A stretch of 64,000 nt of DNA from Actinomycetota bacterium (GCA_020636905.1 JACJWX010000015.1:5606-69605); one strand, 5' to 3'. Shown: positions 40,733 to 49,759, counted from the stretch's first letter. Notes: a model not told the origin generated them from the sequence alone. Translations and numbers: made by a program.

Positions 40733-41422
40733 ATGAGTCCCCAGATTCCAGGGCGGATCACCCGAACGGTGGAGTTGTTCGTCGACGTCAGCTGCCCGTG
40801 GTGTCACGGCGGGCTCGCCACCGTCAGACGCGTGCTGGACGAGCTCGCCGCCGAACCGGCGATTCCCGCGATCGCTGTCGGGTGGCGCTTCATTCGCCTC
40901 CACGACCTGGAGCCCCCCGAGGGGTACCCGGCGGCCGAGCAGTGGGAGCGATACGGGATGAATCCGGAGCAGGGGACCGCCGCCGAGGCCGAGCTCGCCG
41001 CATACCTGGCTTCGGTGGGCATCGGGATGGACTCCTCGCGCTACTCCTTCATCCACAACCCGCTGACCGCACATCGCCTGCTGGCCATGGTGCGCGACGA
41101 CGCCGCCACCGACACGCCCGACATGTGGAGCCTCACCCGCGCGGTGTGGACCGCCAACTTCGTGCGCGGAACGGTGATGGACGACGTCGCCGCGCTCCGG
41201 GCGGCCCTCGTCGACCTGGGCATGGCGATTCCGGGCCGGATCTGGGACCGGATGGCCGACCCGGACGACCATCTCGCCGAGGCCCTGGCCGACCGCCAGC
41301 GTGCCCTCGACGTCAATCTGGACGGCGTCCCGCGCTTCTACGTGGACGGCCACATCATCCAGGCATGGCATCCCATCGAGGACGTGGAAACCGGGCTTCG
41401 GGAAGCGTTGATCGGGGACTAG
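40733..41422 (+). CDS. DsbA-family oxidoreductase (FrnE-like)
   Basis: A 229-residue DSBA-like thioredoxin-fold protein. The active motif is CPWC, in ELFVDVSCPWCHGGLATV (about residues 14-31). The cis-Pro region is LDGVPRFYVDG near residue 200. There is no signal peptide, so it is cytoplasmic like FrnE and 2-hydroxychromene-2-carboxylate isomerase relatives. ATG 40733 follows GGAGG. An upstream frame from 40664 is not conserved sequence. A TACCAT box near 40684 may be its -10. Confidence 0.85.
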   Translation: MSPQIPGRITRTVELFVDVSCPWCHGGLATVRRVLDELAAEPAIPAIAVGWRFIRLHDLEPPEGYPAAEQWERYGMNPEQGTAAEAELAAYLASVGIGMDSSRYSFIHNPLTAHRLLAMVRDDAATDTPDMWSLTRAVWTANFVRGTVMDDVAALRAALVDLGMAIPGRIWDRMADPDDHLAEALADRQRALDVNLDGVPRFYVDGHIIQAWHPIEDVETGLREALIGD

Positions 41423-41528
41423 CGCGGGGCCGGTGCGGGCGGCGGTCCCGTTCTCCGGGGTCCAACGGCGAATCTTCGATCAGGTTGGGCGGCTTCAGCG
41501 GGCTTCAGGCCCTGCCGATATCCGGGGT

Positions 41529-43607
41529 ATGAAGGCCCGTATCGCTGTCCTCACCGCCGCGGTAGTCGCCGTCGTCGTTCCCGCCGCTCTGGGATCCGTG
41601 AGCTTCAGCGGATCACCCGCGTTCACGATCGAAGCCGGCAAGTATGTGCGTCTCGTGGACTTCGACGGTGACGGAAACCTCGACCTGCTGGCGGGCACCT
41701 CGCTTTTCAGCGGCGGTTCCATCCAGGTGGTGAGCGGTACCGGTGCAGGCACGTTCACGACACAGACCGTCCTGCACACCGGACGGGCGGACGCGCTTCG
41801 TTCCGTGAACGCCAACAGCGACCTGCTCCCGGATGCCGTGAGTGTCGACCGGATCGGGAAGACCGCCCGGGTGTACCGCAACACCTCCAGCCCGGGCGCG
41901 ATGTCGTTCACCACCGAGGTGCTCCCGTACACCGGCGGGTCGGCGTACAGCGTCGACATGGGTGACGTCAACAGCGACGGACGGCCGGATGTGATCGTGG
42001 GGACCGATGCCGAGGCGAAGCTGGCGCTGCAGAACGGCGACGGGACGTTCGCGGCCTTCAGCGACGTCAGCGCATCACCGGCCTGGTGGGTCGCCCTGGC
42101 GGACGTCACGGGAAGCCCTGCGCTCGACCTGCTCCAGATCACCTCCACGGGACCCAGCCCCACGCTCCGGGTGGCCCCCGGGAACGGCGACGGCACGTTC
42201 GCTTCGCCGCAGGTGCTGGCGTTCTCGAACGGTGGGGGCAACGCGGAACTCCGGGATCTGGACGGCGACGGCGACCTCGACGTGTTCCTGCCGCAGTCCA
42301 ACTCCGGCGCGACGACCGTGGTCGCGCTTCGAAACGACGCCGGCACGTTCGCGGTGGGTCCGAGCCGGAGCGTCGGTGTCAGCCCCTACACCGCCGACTT
42401 CGCCGACGTCGATGGTGACGGCATCGACGACATGCTCGTGGCGTCCCTCAACGCCGGACCGGCCTGGGTGAAAGGCACGGGCGATGCCGCGATGTTCGGA
42501 GCCGCCGCGTACCTGGGTGTCGGGTCGGGCTGGTACATGGCGGCGGGAGACCTCAATGGCGACCTGAGACCCGACGCGTTCTCCCTGTCGAACTCCGGTC
42601 CCGCCCAAGCATTGCTCAACACCAGCACGGTCTCCGGAACGGTGACGATCGGCAGCCCCTTCGACTCCACCCCGCTTGGAACCCCGGTCGACCGCACCGT
42701 CACGTTGACCAACGACGGGTCGAGTCGGCTCCGGCCGGGCTCGCTCGGGTTCGGCGGGGACCACGCCGCCGACTACTCCGTCGTGTCGTCCAGCTGCACG
42801 GCGGCCACCCTGCTGGTGGGCGAATCGTGCACCGCGACGGTGCGCTTCGCGCCGAGTGCCGCCGGCCTCCGCACCGCCACGGTCTCGAGCCCCTCGGGAC
42901 TGCCCACGCCGGGCACCGTGTTCAGCGGAACACTGTCCGGGACGGGCCTGCTGGGCGTCCTGAGCGGACCGGCCTCGGCAGACGCCGGCACCGTGCGGGT
43001 GGGCACTTCGGCAAGCACGACGGTGACGCTGTCGAACACCGGCGACGCACCGCTCACGCCCGCCACCGCCACGCTCGTCAACGCGCCCGGATGGTCGATC
43101 ACCGCCGACGGATGCACCGGGACGTCGCTGAATCCGGCAGCCACGTGTGCCATCACGCTTTCGGTGGCCCCGACCGCCGAAGGAACCGCCACCGGCACGC
43201 TGACGGTTCCCGGGAGCGCGGTTTCGGTCGCGCTGACCGCCGTGGGCGAAGCCGCGCCCGTGGACGACTCCGCGACGCCGGAACCGGAACCCTCGACGCC
43301 GGAACGCAGCACCCGGCCGACACTGCGCGAACGCCTGCGCGTGCTCGGCCCGAAGCTTCCTCGCGTGGGCCACCGCCTGGTCGCGCGCGCCCGATTCGAG
43401 CGGTCGTCGGTCAAGCGGACGTCGGTCACGTGGTTGCGGTGCGGTCGCACCGGGCGCGGCTGCAGGCGCGTGCACTCAGGAACGCGGTATCGGCTGACCG
43501 CCGCGGACCAGGGCCGCCGCCTGCGCTTCCGGGTGGTCGCGGTTGGAGCCAAGCGCGTTGTCCGCGTCTCTCCCCTGACTCCGGTGGTACGCCCGCGGCG
43601 CCGCTGA
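41529..43607 (+). CDS. secreted FG-GAP repeat protein with HYDIN-like and Ig-like domains
   Basis: A 692-residue exported protein. After a signal peptide (about 1-28), five or more FG-GAP/VCBS calcium-loop repeats form a beta-propeller: DFDGDGNLDLL, DVNSDGRPDVI, DLDGDGDLDVF, DVDGDGIDDML and DLNGDLRPDA. Two ASPM/SPD-2/HYDIN-type domains follow (about 375-575), each with a Cys pair in SSCTAATLLVGESCTATVRF and the related second copy. A Glu/Pro linker and an actinobacterial Ig-like tail end the protein (VTWLRCGRTGRGCRRV, then RYRLTAADQGRRLRFRV). It is probably a cell-surface or matrix protein. No anchor is seen. Confidence 0.8.
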   Translation: MKARIAVLTAAVVAVVVPAALGSVSFSGSPAFTIEAGKYVRLVDFDGDGNLDLLAGTSLFSGGSIQVVSGTGAGTFTTQTVLHTGRADALRSVNANSDLLPDAVSVDRIGKTARVYRNTSSPGAMSFTTEVLPYTGGSAYSVDMGDVNSDGRPDVIVGTDAEAKLALQNGDGTFAAFSDVSASPAWWVALADVTGSPALDLLQITSTGPSPTLRVAPGNGDGTFASPQVLAFSNGGGNAELRDLDGDGDLDVFLPQSNSGATTVVALRNDAGTFAVGPSRSVGVSPYTADFADVDGDGIDDMLVASLNAGPAWVKGTGDAAMFGAAAYLGVGSGWYMAAGDLNGDLRPDAFSLSNSGPAQALLNTSTVSGTVTIGSPFDSTPLGTPVDRTVTLTNDGSSRLRPGSLGFGGDHAADYSVVSSSCTAATLLVGESCTATVRFAPSAAGLRTATVSSPSGLPTPGTVFSGTLSGTGLLGVLSGPASADAGTVRVGTSASTTVTLSNTGDAPLTPATATLVNAPGWSITADGCTGTSLNPAATCAITLSVAPTAEGTATGTLTVPGSAVSVALTAVGEAAPVDDSATPEPEPSTPERSTRPTLRERLRVLGPKLPRVGHRLVARARFERSSVKRTSVTWLRCGRTGRGCRRVHSGTRYRLTAADQGRRLRFRVVAVGAKRVVRVSPLTPVVRPRRR

Positions 43608-43639
43608 CAGGCGACCGGGGGCGGGTTGTCAGACGGTGG

Positions 43640-44644
43640 TCAGCACCCCTTGACCCGCCGACCCCCGTTCGGGCAGGGAATCATCCTGAGCATGTAGGCG
43701 TAGTCCCGCGTCTCGTTGTCGCCCTGCGCTCGAGCCCGTCCAGACACGTGCCACCGCTTCGTGATCACCTTGCCGTACTGCCCCGGGCGGATATTGAACC
43801 GCCTCCGAGCAGAGAGTGGTTTGCCGCCCAGGGTGCCGAGCTCGTCCATCGCCCGCCATACCCAGTCGTCCTTGATCACCTGGCTCCCCGGAGTGGTGAA
43901 CATCTCCGGCGGGTCGATGAAGATGACCTGCCCGTCGACCTCTTTTCTCCAGGTCGGACAGGTCACCGGCTCGATCGTGATGTGCGCCCCGGAGGGGTGC
44001 CTCACGTCCGGTGTCACCCGAATATCCACGCCCCCCGAAGTCCCGCCAACGGTCTGGAGATACCCCAGCGCACGCTGCTGGATGGCCTGGTCGGTGGCCT
44101 CGGCACTCGAACTCGGACAGGGCTCGAAGACGCCGTTGTAGGGGTTCTTGCGGGCGTCAGCTGGCGCAGAGGTCTTCCGTTCGGTTCCGCCGAAGATGCG
44201 TCCGGTGAGGTTGGCATTGAAGCCGAACTCCTCACGCATCAGCCGCAACCACCCGCGATTTCGGCGCACCCGAGGGATCTTCCGAGCATCCCGGCACGAC
44301 CGCGCCACCGAGAACACCTCGCGCCCGCGTGCTCGCACCACACACCTGCGCGTCACAATCGTCGCCGCCCGTGAGACCATCGTGTAGCGGCTCTGAATGA
44401 CACGGGTCTGCTTGAGCGTGACCTCCCCACGCGGTGTGTTGTACGTCACCCTGCTGGTGCCGTTGAACGTCACCTGGAAGCGATACCAGAGGCGTGCGGG
44501 ATCACGACGCACCGCGAGTTCGCGTGCGGTCGACGCGCCCTCCCCAGCCCTGGTCGGCACGGCGCCTGACTCGTCGGTCGCGACGATCACGGATGCAAGA
44601 CAGGCGAGCGCAAGCAGGCTCAGCACACGGGGCGGGCGGAACAT
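43640..44644 (-). CDS. secreted protein of unrecognised family, paralogue 1
   Basis: A 334-residue exported protein with a signal peptide (about 1-30). It shares long identical blocks with the upstream neighbour: RELAVRRDP, LWYRF, RRCVVRARGREVFSVARSC, RNRGWLRLMREEFGF, NLTGRI and a Cys near the C-terminus after MIPCPNGGRRV. The pattern of VARSCRDAR and paired Cys suggests a disulfide-stabilised beta-rich ectodomain. I do not recognise a named family. ATG 44644 has TACCGT exactly 6 nt upstream and looks leaderless. Confidence 0.65.
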   Translation of the reverse strand: MFRPPRVLSLLALACLASVIVATDESGAVPTRAGEGASTARELAVRRDPARLWYRFQVTFNGTSRVTYNTPRGEVTLKQTRVIQSRYTMVSRAATIVTRRCVVRARGREVFSVARSCRDARKIPRVRRNRGWLRLMREEFGFNANLTGRIFGGTERKTSAPADARKNPYNGVFEPCPSSSAEATDQAIQQRALGYLQTVGGTSGGVDIRVTPDVRHPSGAHITIEPVTCPTWRKEVDGQVIFIDPPEMFTTPGSQVIKDDWVWRAMDELGTLGGKPLSARRRFNIRPGQYGKVITKRWHVSGRARAQGDNETRDYAYMLRMIPCPNGGRRVKGC

Positions 44645-44650
44645 CGGGCG

Positions 44651-44656
44651 ACGGTA
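44651..44656 (-). promoter_or_regulatory. -10 box of a leaderless promoter (TACCGT)
   Basis: On the minus strand TACCGT is followed by 6 nt and then ATG 44644. The upstream paralogue has the same hexamer 8 nt before its GTG. Confidence 0.5.
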
Positions 44657-44762
44657 ACCCGACGGGCGAAAGCCGAACAACCCCGTTTCGGCGTGTTCTT
44701 ACATTCCCCAAACCCGACGCGGAACCTGGGACCGACAACCTGCCGGGCCAGGAACTCCGAAC

Positions 44763-45743
44763 TCAGCAGCCGCGGACCCGCCGCCCGCCGCCGGGGCACG
44801 GGATCATCTTGAGCGTGTAGGTGTACCGCCGCATCTCGCCGATGTTCCCGGGCACGAGCGGACCGGACAGTTTCCACCGCTTCGTAATCGTCTTGCCGAA
44901 CTGTGCCGGCTTGATTCGCAACTTGCGCTGGGACTGCAGCGGCAGCCCGTTCAGCTTGCCGTGCTCATCGAGGGGATGCCAGATACTCTCCTCGACCTGG
45001 GAGATCGCGGGCGTCGTGTACATCTCCTCGACCAGCACTCCGTCGACGACCTTCCAACCCGGACAGGTGACGGCCTCCCTGCTGACGAGCGCTGAAGACC
45101 TCGTGTCCGGATCAGCGGTGACGGCGATGATGACGCCGGCCGACGTGCCGCCGACGGTGCCGAGTGAGCCGCTCGCCGGCTGTGGCGCGGCCTGGACGCT
45201 GGAGGATCTGGCCGACGATGGGCAGGCCACATACAGACCATCAAGCCCTTTGGTCACGGCGGGGTCCCCGGTGCCGACGATGCGTCCACCGTTGATGCGT
45301 CCGGTGAGGTTGGCCCGGAACCCGAACTCCTCACGCATCAGTCGCAACCAGCCGCGATTCCGACGCACACGTGGAATCCTGCGCGCGTCCCGACACGACC
45401 GCGCCACCGAGAACACCTCGCGCCCGCGTGCTCGCACCACACACCTGCGCGTCATGATCGTCGCCGCCCGCGAGGTCATCGTGTAGCCACCCGCCACCGT
45501 CGACGTCGACGCCTGCGACACCCCCCCGGGGAACGTCTGGGTGCCGGTGACCGTCCTCGTGCCTTCGAACGTCACCTCGAAGCGGTACCAGAGCCGGTTG
45601 GGGTCGCGCCGAACGGCGAGCTCCCGGGCGGAGGACCCGCCGTCGGTCGCCCCGGGCGTCATCGACGGCGTGTCACCGGCGAGGGCCGCGGGGGCAAGGC
45701 ACAGGAGCGCAAGGGCACAAAAGTTCACGAACGAGCGGGGCAC
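44763..45743 (-). CDS. secreted protein of unrecognised family, paralogue 2
   Basis: A 326-residue exported protein with a signal peptide ending near ALAGD. It is a tandem duplicate of the downstream gene. The N-terminal 150 residues and the last 40 (KTITKRWKLSG, then KMIPCPGGGRRVRGC) are close to identical in pattern, while the middle has diverged in sequence. GTG 45743 is inferred from the hydrophobic leader and from a TACCGT box 8 nt upstream. The 118-bp gap between the copies contains only the promoter of the second. Confidence 0.62.
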   Translation of the reverse strand: MPRSFVNFCALALLCLAPAALAGDTPSMTPGATDGGSSARELAVRRDPNRLWYRFEVTFEGTRTVTGTQTFPGGVSQASTSTVAGGYTMTSRAATIMTRRCVVRARGREVFSVARSCRDARRIPRVRRNRGWLRLMREEFGFRANLTGRINGGRIVGTGDPAVTKGLDGLYVACPSSARSSSVQAAPQPASGSLGTVGGTSAGVIIAVTADPDTRSSALVSREAVTCPGWKVVDGVLVEEMYTTPAISQVEESIWHPLDEHGKLNGLPLQSQRKLRIKPAQFGKTITKRWKLSGPLVPGNIGEMRRYTYTLKMIPCPGGGRRVRGC

Positions 45744-45841
45744 CGGGAGAGACGGTACCGCTCCACATTCGCCCGGGGCAACCCTCCGGCCGACGCGTTC
45801 CCATGGCCGGCGACGCGCCGGCCGCGGCCGTCCAGGCGCGT

Positions 45842-46255
45842 CTACTCGGGCAGTTGCGGCACCGGGACCGGTTTGCCGTCGCCATCGAACGCGACGAACA
45901 CGAACCGACCCTTCCCACAGAGACGGCGCTTGCCCGAGCGCAGCTCTTCGCTGACCATGCTGACGACGACCGTCATCGACGTGCGGCCGGTTTCGACCAC
46001 CCGCGCGAGGACCTCGACGATCTCGCCGTGGCTCACCGGGGCGACGAAATCGACCTCGTGCACCGCCACGGTGACCGCGTCGCTCCGGCAGTACCGCGTC
46101 ACCGCCACGAAGGCGGCCCGGTCCATCATGGACAGCGCTTCGCCGCCGAAGAGCGTGCCGTGGTGGTTGAGCTGCTCGGGGAACACCACCTCGACGATTC
46201 GCGTTTCGGGTGGCGGGTCGAGCGCCGCCGCGTGGGGATCGGTCACCTCGGTCAC
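45842..46255 (-). CDS. acyl-CoA thioesterase (hotdog fold, YciA-like)
   Basis: A 137-residue single hotdog domain. The helix motif NHHGTLFGGEALSMMD with its catalytic Asp is characteristic of YciA/BFIT-type acyl-CoA thioesterases, followed by VAVHEVDFVAPVSHGE. It hydrolyses acyl-CoA to free CoA; chain-length preference is unknown. GTG 46255 is chosen because AAAGG lies 7 nt upstream. It is divergent from the alcohol dehydrogenase. Confidence 0.86.
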   Translation of the reverse strand: MTEVTDPHAAALDPPPETRIVEVVFPEQLNHHGTLFGGEALSMMDRAAFVAVTRYCRSDAVTVAVHEVDFVAPVSHGEIVEVLARVVETGRTSMTVVVSMVSEELRSGKRRLCGKGRFVFVAFDGDGKPVPVPQLPE

Positions 46256-46560
46256 GCCGCGCCTTTCGTGGTCGGTCTGAGGCGCCAGGGCCTCGGGCGT
46301 CAGGGGGGCGATGGTACACGCGGGGTCGGAACATCCTGGCCACGCCACCCGAACGGGTGAGCGGGGTCGTCCATCACCCGAATGCGGCATCGCTCGACGT
46401 TTCCCCCGCAAATGAATGGATGCCGACGCCGCTTCGCCGGACGCGCACACGGAATGAGCCCCTCGCTGCCTGTTGCGCCTCGGTCCCACCCGGGGGTGAG
46501 GTGTCAGCAGATGGCGGGCGGCGGCCCGCCCCCGGTCACGCCGACATCGAGAGGAACCCG

Positions 46561-47637
46561 ATGCCAGACACCATGCGCGCCGCGGTCTTCCGTGGCAAAG
46601 AGGACATCCACATCGAAGAGGTCGCGAAGCCGAAGTGCGGACCGACCGACGCGGTCGTCCGGGTGACCACGACGACCATCTGCGGCACCGACAGCCACAT
46701 CTGGCGCGAGGAGTACCCGGTCGAGAACGGGCGGGTCGTGGGCCACGAGCCGGTCGGTGTGATCGAAGAGCTGGGTGAGGCCGTCATGGGGTACGAGGTC
46801 GGCGACCGCGTCGTCGTCGGCGCCATCACGCCATGCGGGGCCTGCTACTTCTGCCAGCACGGCGACTTCTCGCAGTGCGCCGGCTACGAGGACCAGTGGG
46901 GCATCATCGGCGGCTGGCGGCTCGGCAACTCGATGGACGGCGTGCAGGCCGACTACTTCCGGGTGCCGTACGCCCAGGCGAACCTGGCGAAGATCCCGGA
47001 CGGCCTGTCAGACGAGGAAGTCATCTTCGTCACCGACATCGCCTCAACCGGAATCTCGGCCGCTGAGACGGCCAACGTGCGCATCGGCGATTCGGTGGTC
47101 GTGTTCGCGCAGGGCCCGATCGGCCTCTCGGCGACGGCGGGCGCGCGACTGATGGGCGCGGCCCTGATCATCGCGGTGGACTCGAACCCCACGCGTCTCG
47201 AGATGGCCAAGAAGATGGGCGCCGACGTGGTGGTCAACTTCAAAGAAGAGGACCCGGTCGCGAAGGTCAAGGCGCTCACCGATGGCCGCGGCGCCGACGT
47301 CGCGATCGAGGCGCTCGGGATCCAGGAGACGTTCGAGAACTGCCTGAAGGCCGTCCGGCCGGCTGGCGTCGTCTCGTCGCTCGGCGTCTACGGCGACAAG
47401 GTGACCATGCCGGTCGAGGAGTTCGTCTACGGGATCGGCGACATCGACATTCGGACGACGCTCTGCCCGGGCGGCAAGGAACGGATGCGGGCGCTGATGA
47501 GCATGGTGCAGAACGGACGCCTCAACCTCGGCCAGCTCGTGACGCACCACTTCAAGCTCGACCAGATCGAGGACGCCTACCCGTTGTTCTCCAACCAGGA
47601 AGACGGCGTGCTCAAGGTCGCGATCACGACCGGGTGA
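46561..47637 (+). CDS. zinc-dependent alcohol dehydrogenase
   Basis: A 358-residue medium-chain dehydrogenase. Catalytic zinc ligands are in ICGTDSHIW and VVGHEPVGVIEELG. The structural zinc lobe has four Cys in PCGACYFCQHGDFSQC. The cofactor Rossmann fold includes VVVFAQGPIGLSATAGARL. The sequence resembles secondary-alcohol (isopropanol-type) dehydrogenases. The substrate is uncertain, and glycerol or diols are possible. ATG 46561 follows GAGAGGAA. The FmdB-type gene starts 4 nt downstream, so they share a transcript. Confidence 0.9.
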   Translation: MPDTMRAAVFRGKEDIHIEEVAKPKCGPTDAVVRVTTTTICGTDSHIWREEYPVENGRVVGHEPVGVIEELGEAVMGYEVGDRVVVGAITPCGACYFCQHGDFSQCAGYEDQWGIIGGWRLGNSMDGVQADYFRVPYAQANLAKIPDGLSDEEVIFVTDIASTGISAAETANVRIGDSVVVFAQGPIGLSATAGARLMGAALIIAVDSNPTRLEMAKKMGADVVVNFKEEDPVAKVKALTDGRGADVAIEALGIQETFENCLKAVRPAGVVSSLGVYGDKVTMPVEEFVYGIGDIDIRTTLCPGGKERMRALMSMVQNGRLNLGQLVTHHFKLDQIEDAYPLFSNQEDGVLKVAITTG

Positions 47638-47641
47638 ACCG

Positions 47642-47899
47642 ATGCCGTCCTACGACCTTCAGTGTGAGGAGTGCGGCCTCGGGTTCGAGGTGTTCCGTCA
47701 GCGGCTGCTGCGCGACGATGACCGGGTTTGCCCGGGATGCGGCAGCAGGCGGGTCCAGATCGTGTTGAGCGGCTTCATCACCTCGCGCCCCGCCCGGGAC
47801 GATCCCAATCCCTCGGTGACCGGCTACGCCCAGCACACCTGCCACGCGGGGTGTGCCCATGCGCGCCGGACCCCGGCCGGGGAGATCGTCCCGCCGTAA
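47642..47899 (+). CDS. FmdB-family zinc-ribbon protein
   Basis: An 85-residue protein with an N-terminal zinc ribbon: CEECG near residue 8 and CPGCGS near residue 30, as in FmdB/CxxC_CxxC_SSSS proteins. A His/Cys-rich segment follows (HTCHAGCAH). The family is named from formamide/acetamide gene clusters and is otherwise of unknown function. It is directly downstream of the alcohol dehydrogenase. Confidence 0.8.
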   Translation: MPSYDLQCEECGLGFEVFRQRLLRDDDRVCPGCGSRRVQIVLSGFITSRPARDDPNPSVTGYAQHTCHAGCAHARRTPAGEIVPP

Positions 47900-48005
47900 G
47901 AAGACCCCCTGGGAGGACGGCGCACACCCGTCCCGGGTGGCGGTGAGGACGCACCCACCTCGCCGCCACCGGGGACGGCCGCATTCGCCGGGCGACCCGC
48001 CCGGG

Positions 48006-48452
48006 TCAGGTCGGGTGTCGAGGCCCGGGACCCGTGGAACCGGGAGCGCCGTGCACCTCCGCGCGGAGTTGGGCCACCTCCGTTCGCAGCGCGCGCAGTT
48101 CGTCCAGTGCGAGCCGTTCGAACTCACGCTCGCGCTGATCCTCGGGTGCCTCGTCCTCGCGGACGAACATCGAAGCCACGGCACCGGTGGTGAGGGTCAT
48201 GAGCGAGAACCCCAGCACCATCAGGACCCCCGAGATGACCTTCCCGGCCTCGGTTTGCGGCGCGCGACCCACGAACCCGACGGTGGTGATGAGCGAGAGG
48301 CTCCACCACATGCCGTCGCCCAGTGACGACACGGTGTCGCTCTCGGTGAGCGCCAGCGCGCCGCCACCCAGGAGCACCGCGAGCATTGATGACGGGATCA
48401 ACACGCGGGCCCACTTGCGCGAAAAGCGCGGAAATCGAGGCGTCCAGCGCAC
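48006..48452 (-). CDS. two-helix potassium channel-like protein with atypical filter
   Basis: A 148-residue Ion_trans_2-type subunit. Helix 1 (about 17-36), a pore helix and filter (GMWWSLSLITTVGFVGRAP) and helix 2 (about 68-92) are visible. A charged coiled tail (about 95-135) may help tetramerise. The filter reads TVGFV where TVGYG or TVGFG is expected, so the last Gly is Val. This may change selectivity or abolish conduction. GTG 48452 is the start; no ribosome site is clear. Confidence 0.75.
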   Translation of the reverse strand: MRWTPRFPRFSRKWARVLIPSSMLAVLLGGGALALTESDTVSSLGDGMWWSLSLITTVGFVGRAPQTEAGKVISGVLMVLGFSLMTLTTGAVASMFVREDEAPEDQREREFERLALDELRALRTEVAQLRAEVHGAPGSTGPGPRHPT

Positions 48453-48573
48453 GCAGGCATGTTCGCAGCGTCCCTGTCAGGGACGAAGGTGCTCGGGCAT
48501 CCGAGCGTTGACTCCGCCAGGTTGCCCCGTCGATGGGGGCTGGAGCCGACGGTGCTCGCCCCGAGTCGTGTCA

Positions 48574-48647
48574 CGCGCCAGACAGGATTCGAACCTGTGA
48601 CCTTCGGTTTCGTAGACCGACGCTCTATCCGGCTGAGCTACTGGCGC
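48574..48647 (-). tRNA. tRNA-Arg (anticodon ACG)
   Basis: A 74-nt cloverleaf. The acceptor stem is GCGCCAG/CTGGCGC with discriminator G. The anticodon loop CTACGAA gives anticodon ACG, which after inosine editing reads CGU, CGC and CGA. The T-loop is TTCGAAT. The 3' CCA is not encoded. Confidence 0.97.
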
Positions 48648-48673
48648 ACGGGCTTCAACAGCCGCGGCGGCCG

Positions 48674-48679
48674 AGTGTA
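48674..48679 (-). promoter_or_regulatory. -10 box of the tRNA-Arg gene (TACACT)
   Basis: On the minus strand TACACT lies 26 nt before the tRNA 5' end. Confidence 0.4.
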
Positions 48680-48733
48680 CCAGGGTTCCGGCAGCCGTCC
48701 GAGCGCTCGCCGGGCCCGGCTCGCCGCCGGCGG

Positions 48734-49054
48734 CTAGCTGAGCTTGCAGGCCCGGAAGGCGCGCGCGGACTGCGGGGTCAGCTCGATGCGCCGGTCATCC
48801 CAGTTCAGCCAGAGCCCACCGTCGATCTCCGCGACCGACACGTCCAGCGGCCCGCAGGTCCGGTTGGCGGAGCCATCGCCGCCTCTCGGACCGGTGTTCG
48901 TCCATTCGACGACCAGGCCGGTCGCCGCAACGCGTTGCCGGAACTCGTCCGGGGTACCGGGACGCCCCTCGCCGTTCCAGTAGATCCAGCTTCCGCCGAC
49001 GATGCCGGCGGCGATGAGGACGACGGCGAGCGCGGCAATCAGGCCCCGGTTCAT
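48734..49054 (-). CDS. small membrane-anchored hypothetical protein
   Basis: A 106-residue protein with one N-terminal helix (about 5-27) and an exported domain. The domain has two Cys (NRTCGPLD and AFRACKLS) that could form a disulfide. A strand pattern GGLWLNWDDRRIELT is visible. No family is recognised. It lies upstream of the tRNA-Arg gene on the same strand and 66 nt after tdk. Confidence 0.5.
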   Translation of the reverse strand: MNRGLIAALAVVLIAAGIVGGSWIYWNGEGRPGTPDEFRQRVAATGLVVEWTNTGPRGGDGSANRTCGPLDVSVAEIDGGLWLNWDDRRIELTPQSARAFRACKLS

Positions 49055-49120
49055 GGCCGCGGAATCAGCATGGTGGCCTCGGGTCCGATCGCAGATCCCC
49101 GACCCCGTCGGAGCGCATCG

Positions 49121-49747
49121 TCAGTTGCGCGCGAGGAGGCGACTCTCGGCGGCCGGTTCCGCGCAGACGTCCGGACCCGGTTCGAAGCACTGCCGGCACC
49201 GGGCCTCGTAGGCGTCGAGCGCCCCGACCTGGATGGTGTCGCCGCCGAACGGTGCGGGCTTGCCGTCGACGAGCCGCTGGGTACGGGTGGCCGCGCCGCC
49301 ACAGCGGTGGCACACCGCCTGGAGCTTGTCGACGATCTCGGCCCGTGCCAGCAGCTCCGGCATGGGCCCGAACGGTTCGGCGCGGAAGTCTGTGTCGAGG
49401 CCGGCGGCGATGACCCGCAGGCCCTGGTTCGCCAGCGTGAGTGCCACTTCCACCACCGCGTCGTCGAAGAACTGCGCCTCGTCGATCCCCACCACCTGGC
49501 AGCCCTCGACCACCGAGAGGATGTTCGCGGCTTCGCCGACCCCGACGGCGCGCAGGCGGTGCCCCGAATGGCTCACCACGTGCGAGATGTCGTACCGGTC
49601 GTCGATCTGGGGCTTGGCGATCAGCACACGCTGCCCGGCGATTTCGGCCCGTCGCATGCGACGGATGAGCTCTTCGCTCTTACCGCTGAACATGGGGCCG
49701 CAGACGACCTCGATCCAGCCGCCACGTGCGGGGTGGTTCCGAATCAT
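49121..49747 (-). CDS. tdk: thymidine kinase (type II)
   Basis: A 208-residue thymidine salvage kinase. The P-loop is CGPMFSGKSEEL (about residues 16-27). VVGIDEAQFFDD supplies the Walker B and catalytic Glu. GLDTDFRAEPFG is the lasso region. The zinc site is formed by CHRCGG and CRQC. A TAGGAT box 6 nt before ATG 49747 indicates a leaderless mRNA. Confidence 0.96.
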   Translation of the reverse strand: MIRNHPARGGWIEVVCGPMFSGKSEELIRRMRRAEIAGQRVLIAKPQIDDRYDISHVVSHSGHRLRAVGVGEAANILSVVEGCQVVGIDEAQFFDDAVVEVALTLANQGLRVIAAGLDTDFRAEPFGPMPELLARAEIVDKLQAVCHRCGGAATRTQRLVDGKPAPFGGDTIQVGALDAYEARCRQCFEPGPDVCAEPAAESRLLARN

Positions 49748-49753
49748 GGCGGC

Positions 49754-49759
49754 ATCCTA
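49754..49759 (-). promoter_or_regulatory. -10 box of a leaderless promoter (TAGGAT)
   Basis: On the minus strand TAGGAT is followed by 6 nt and then ATG 49747 of tdk. Confidence 0.55.
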
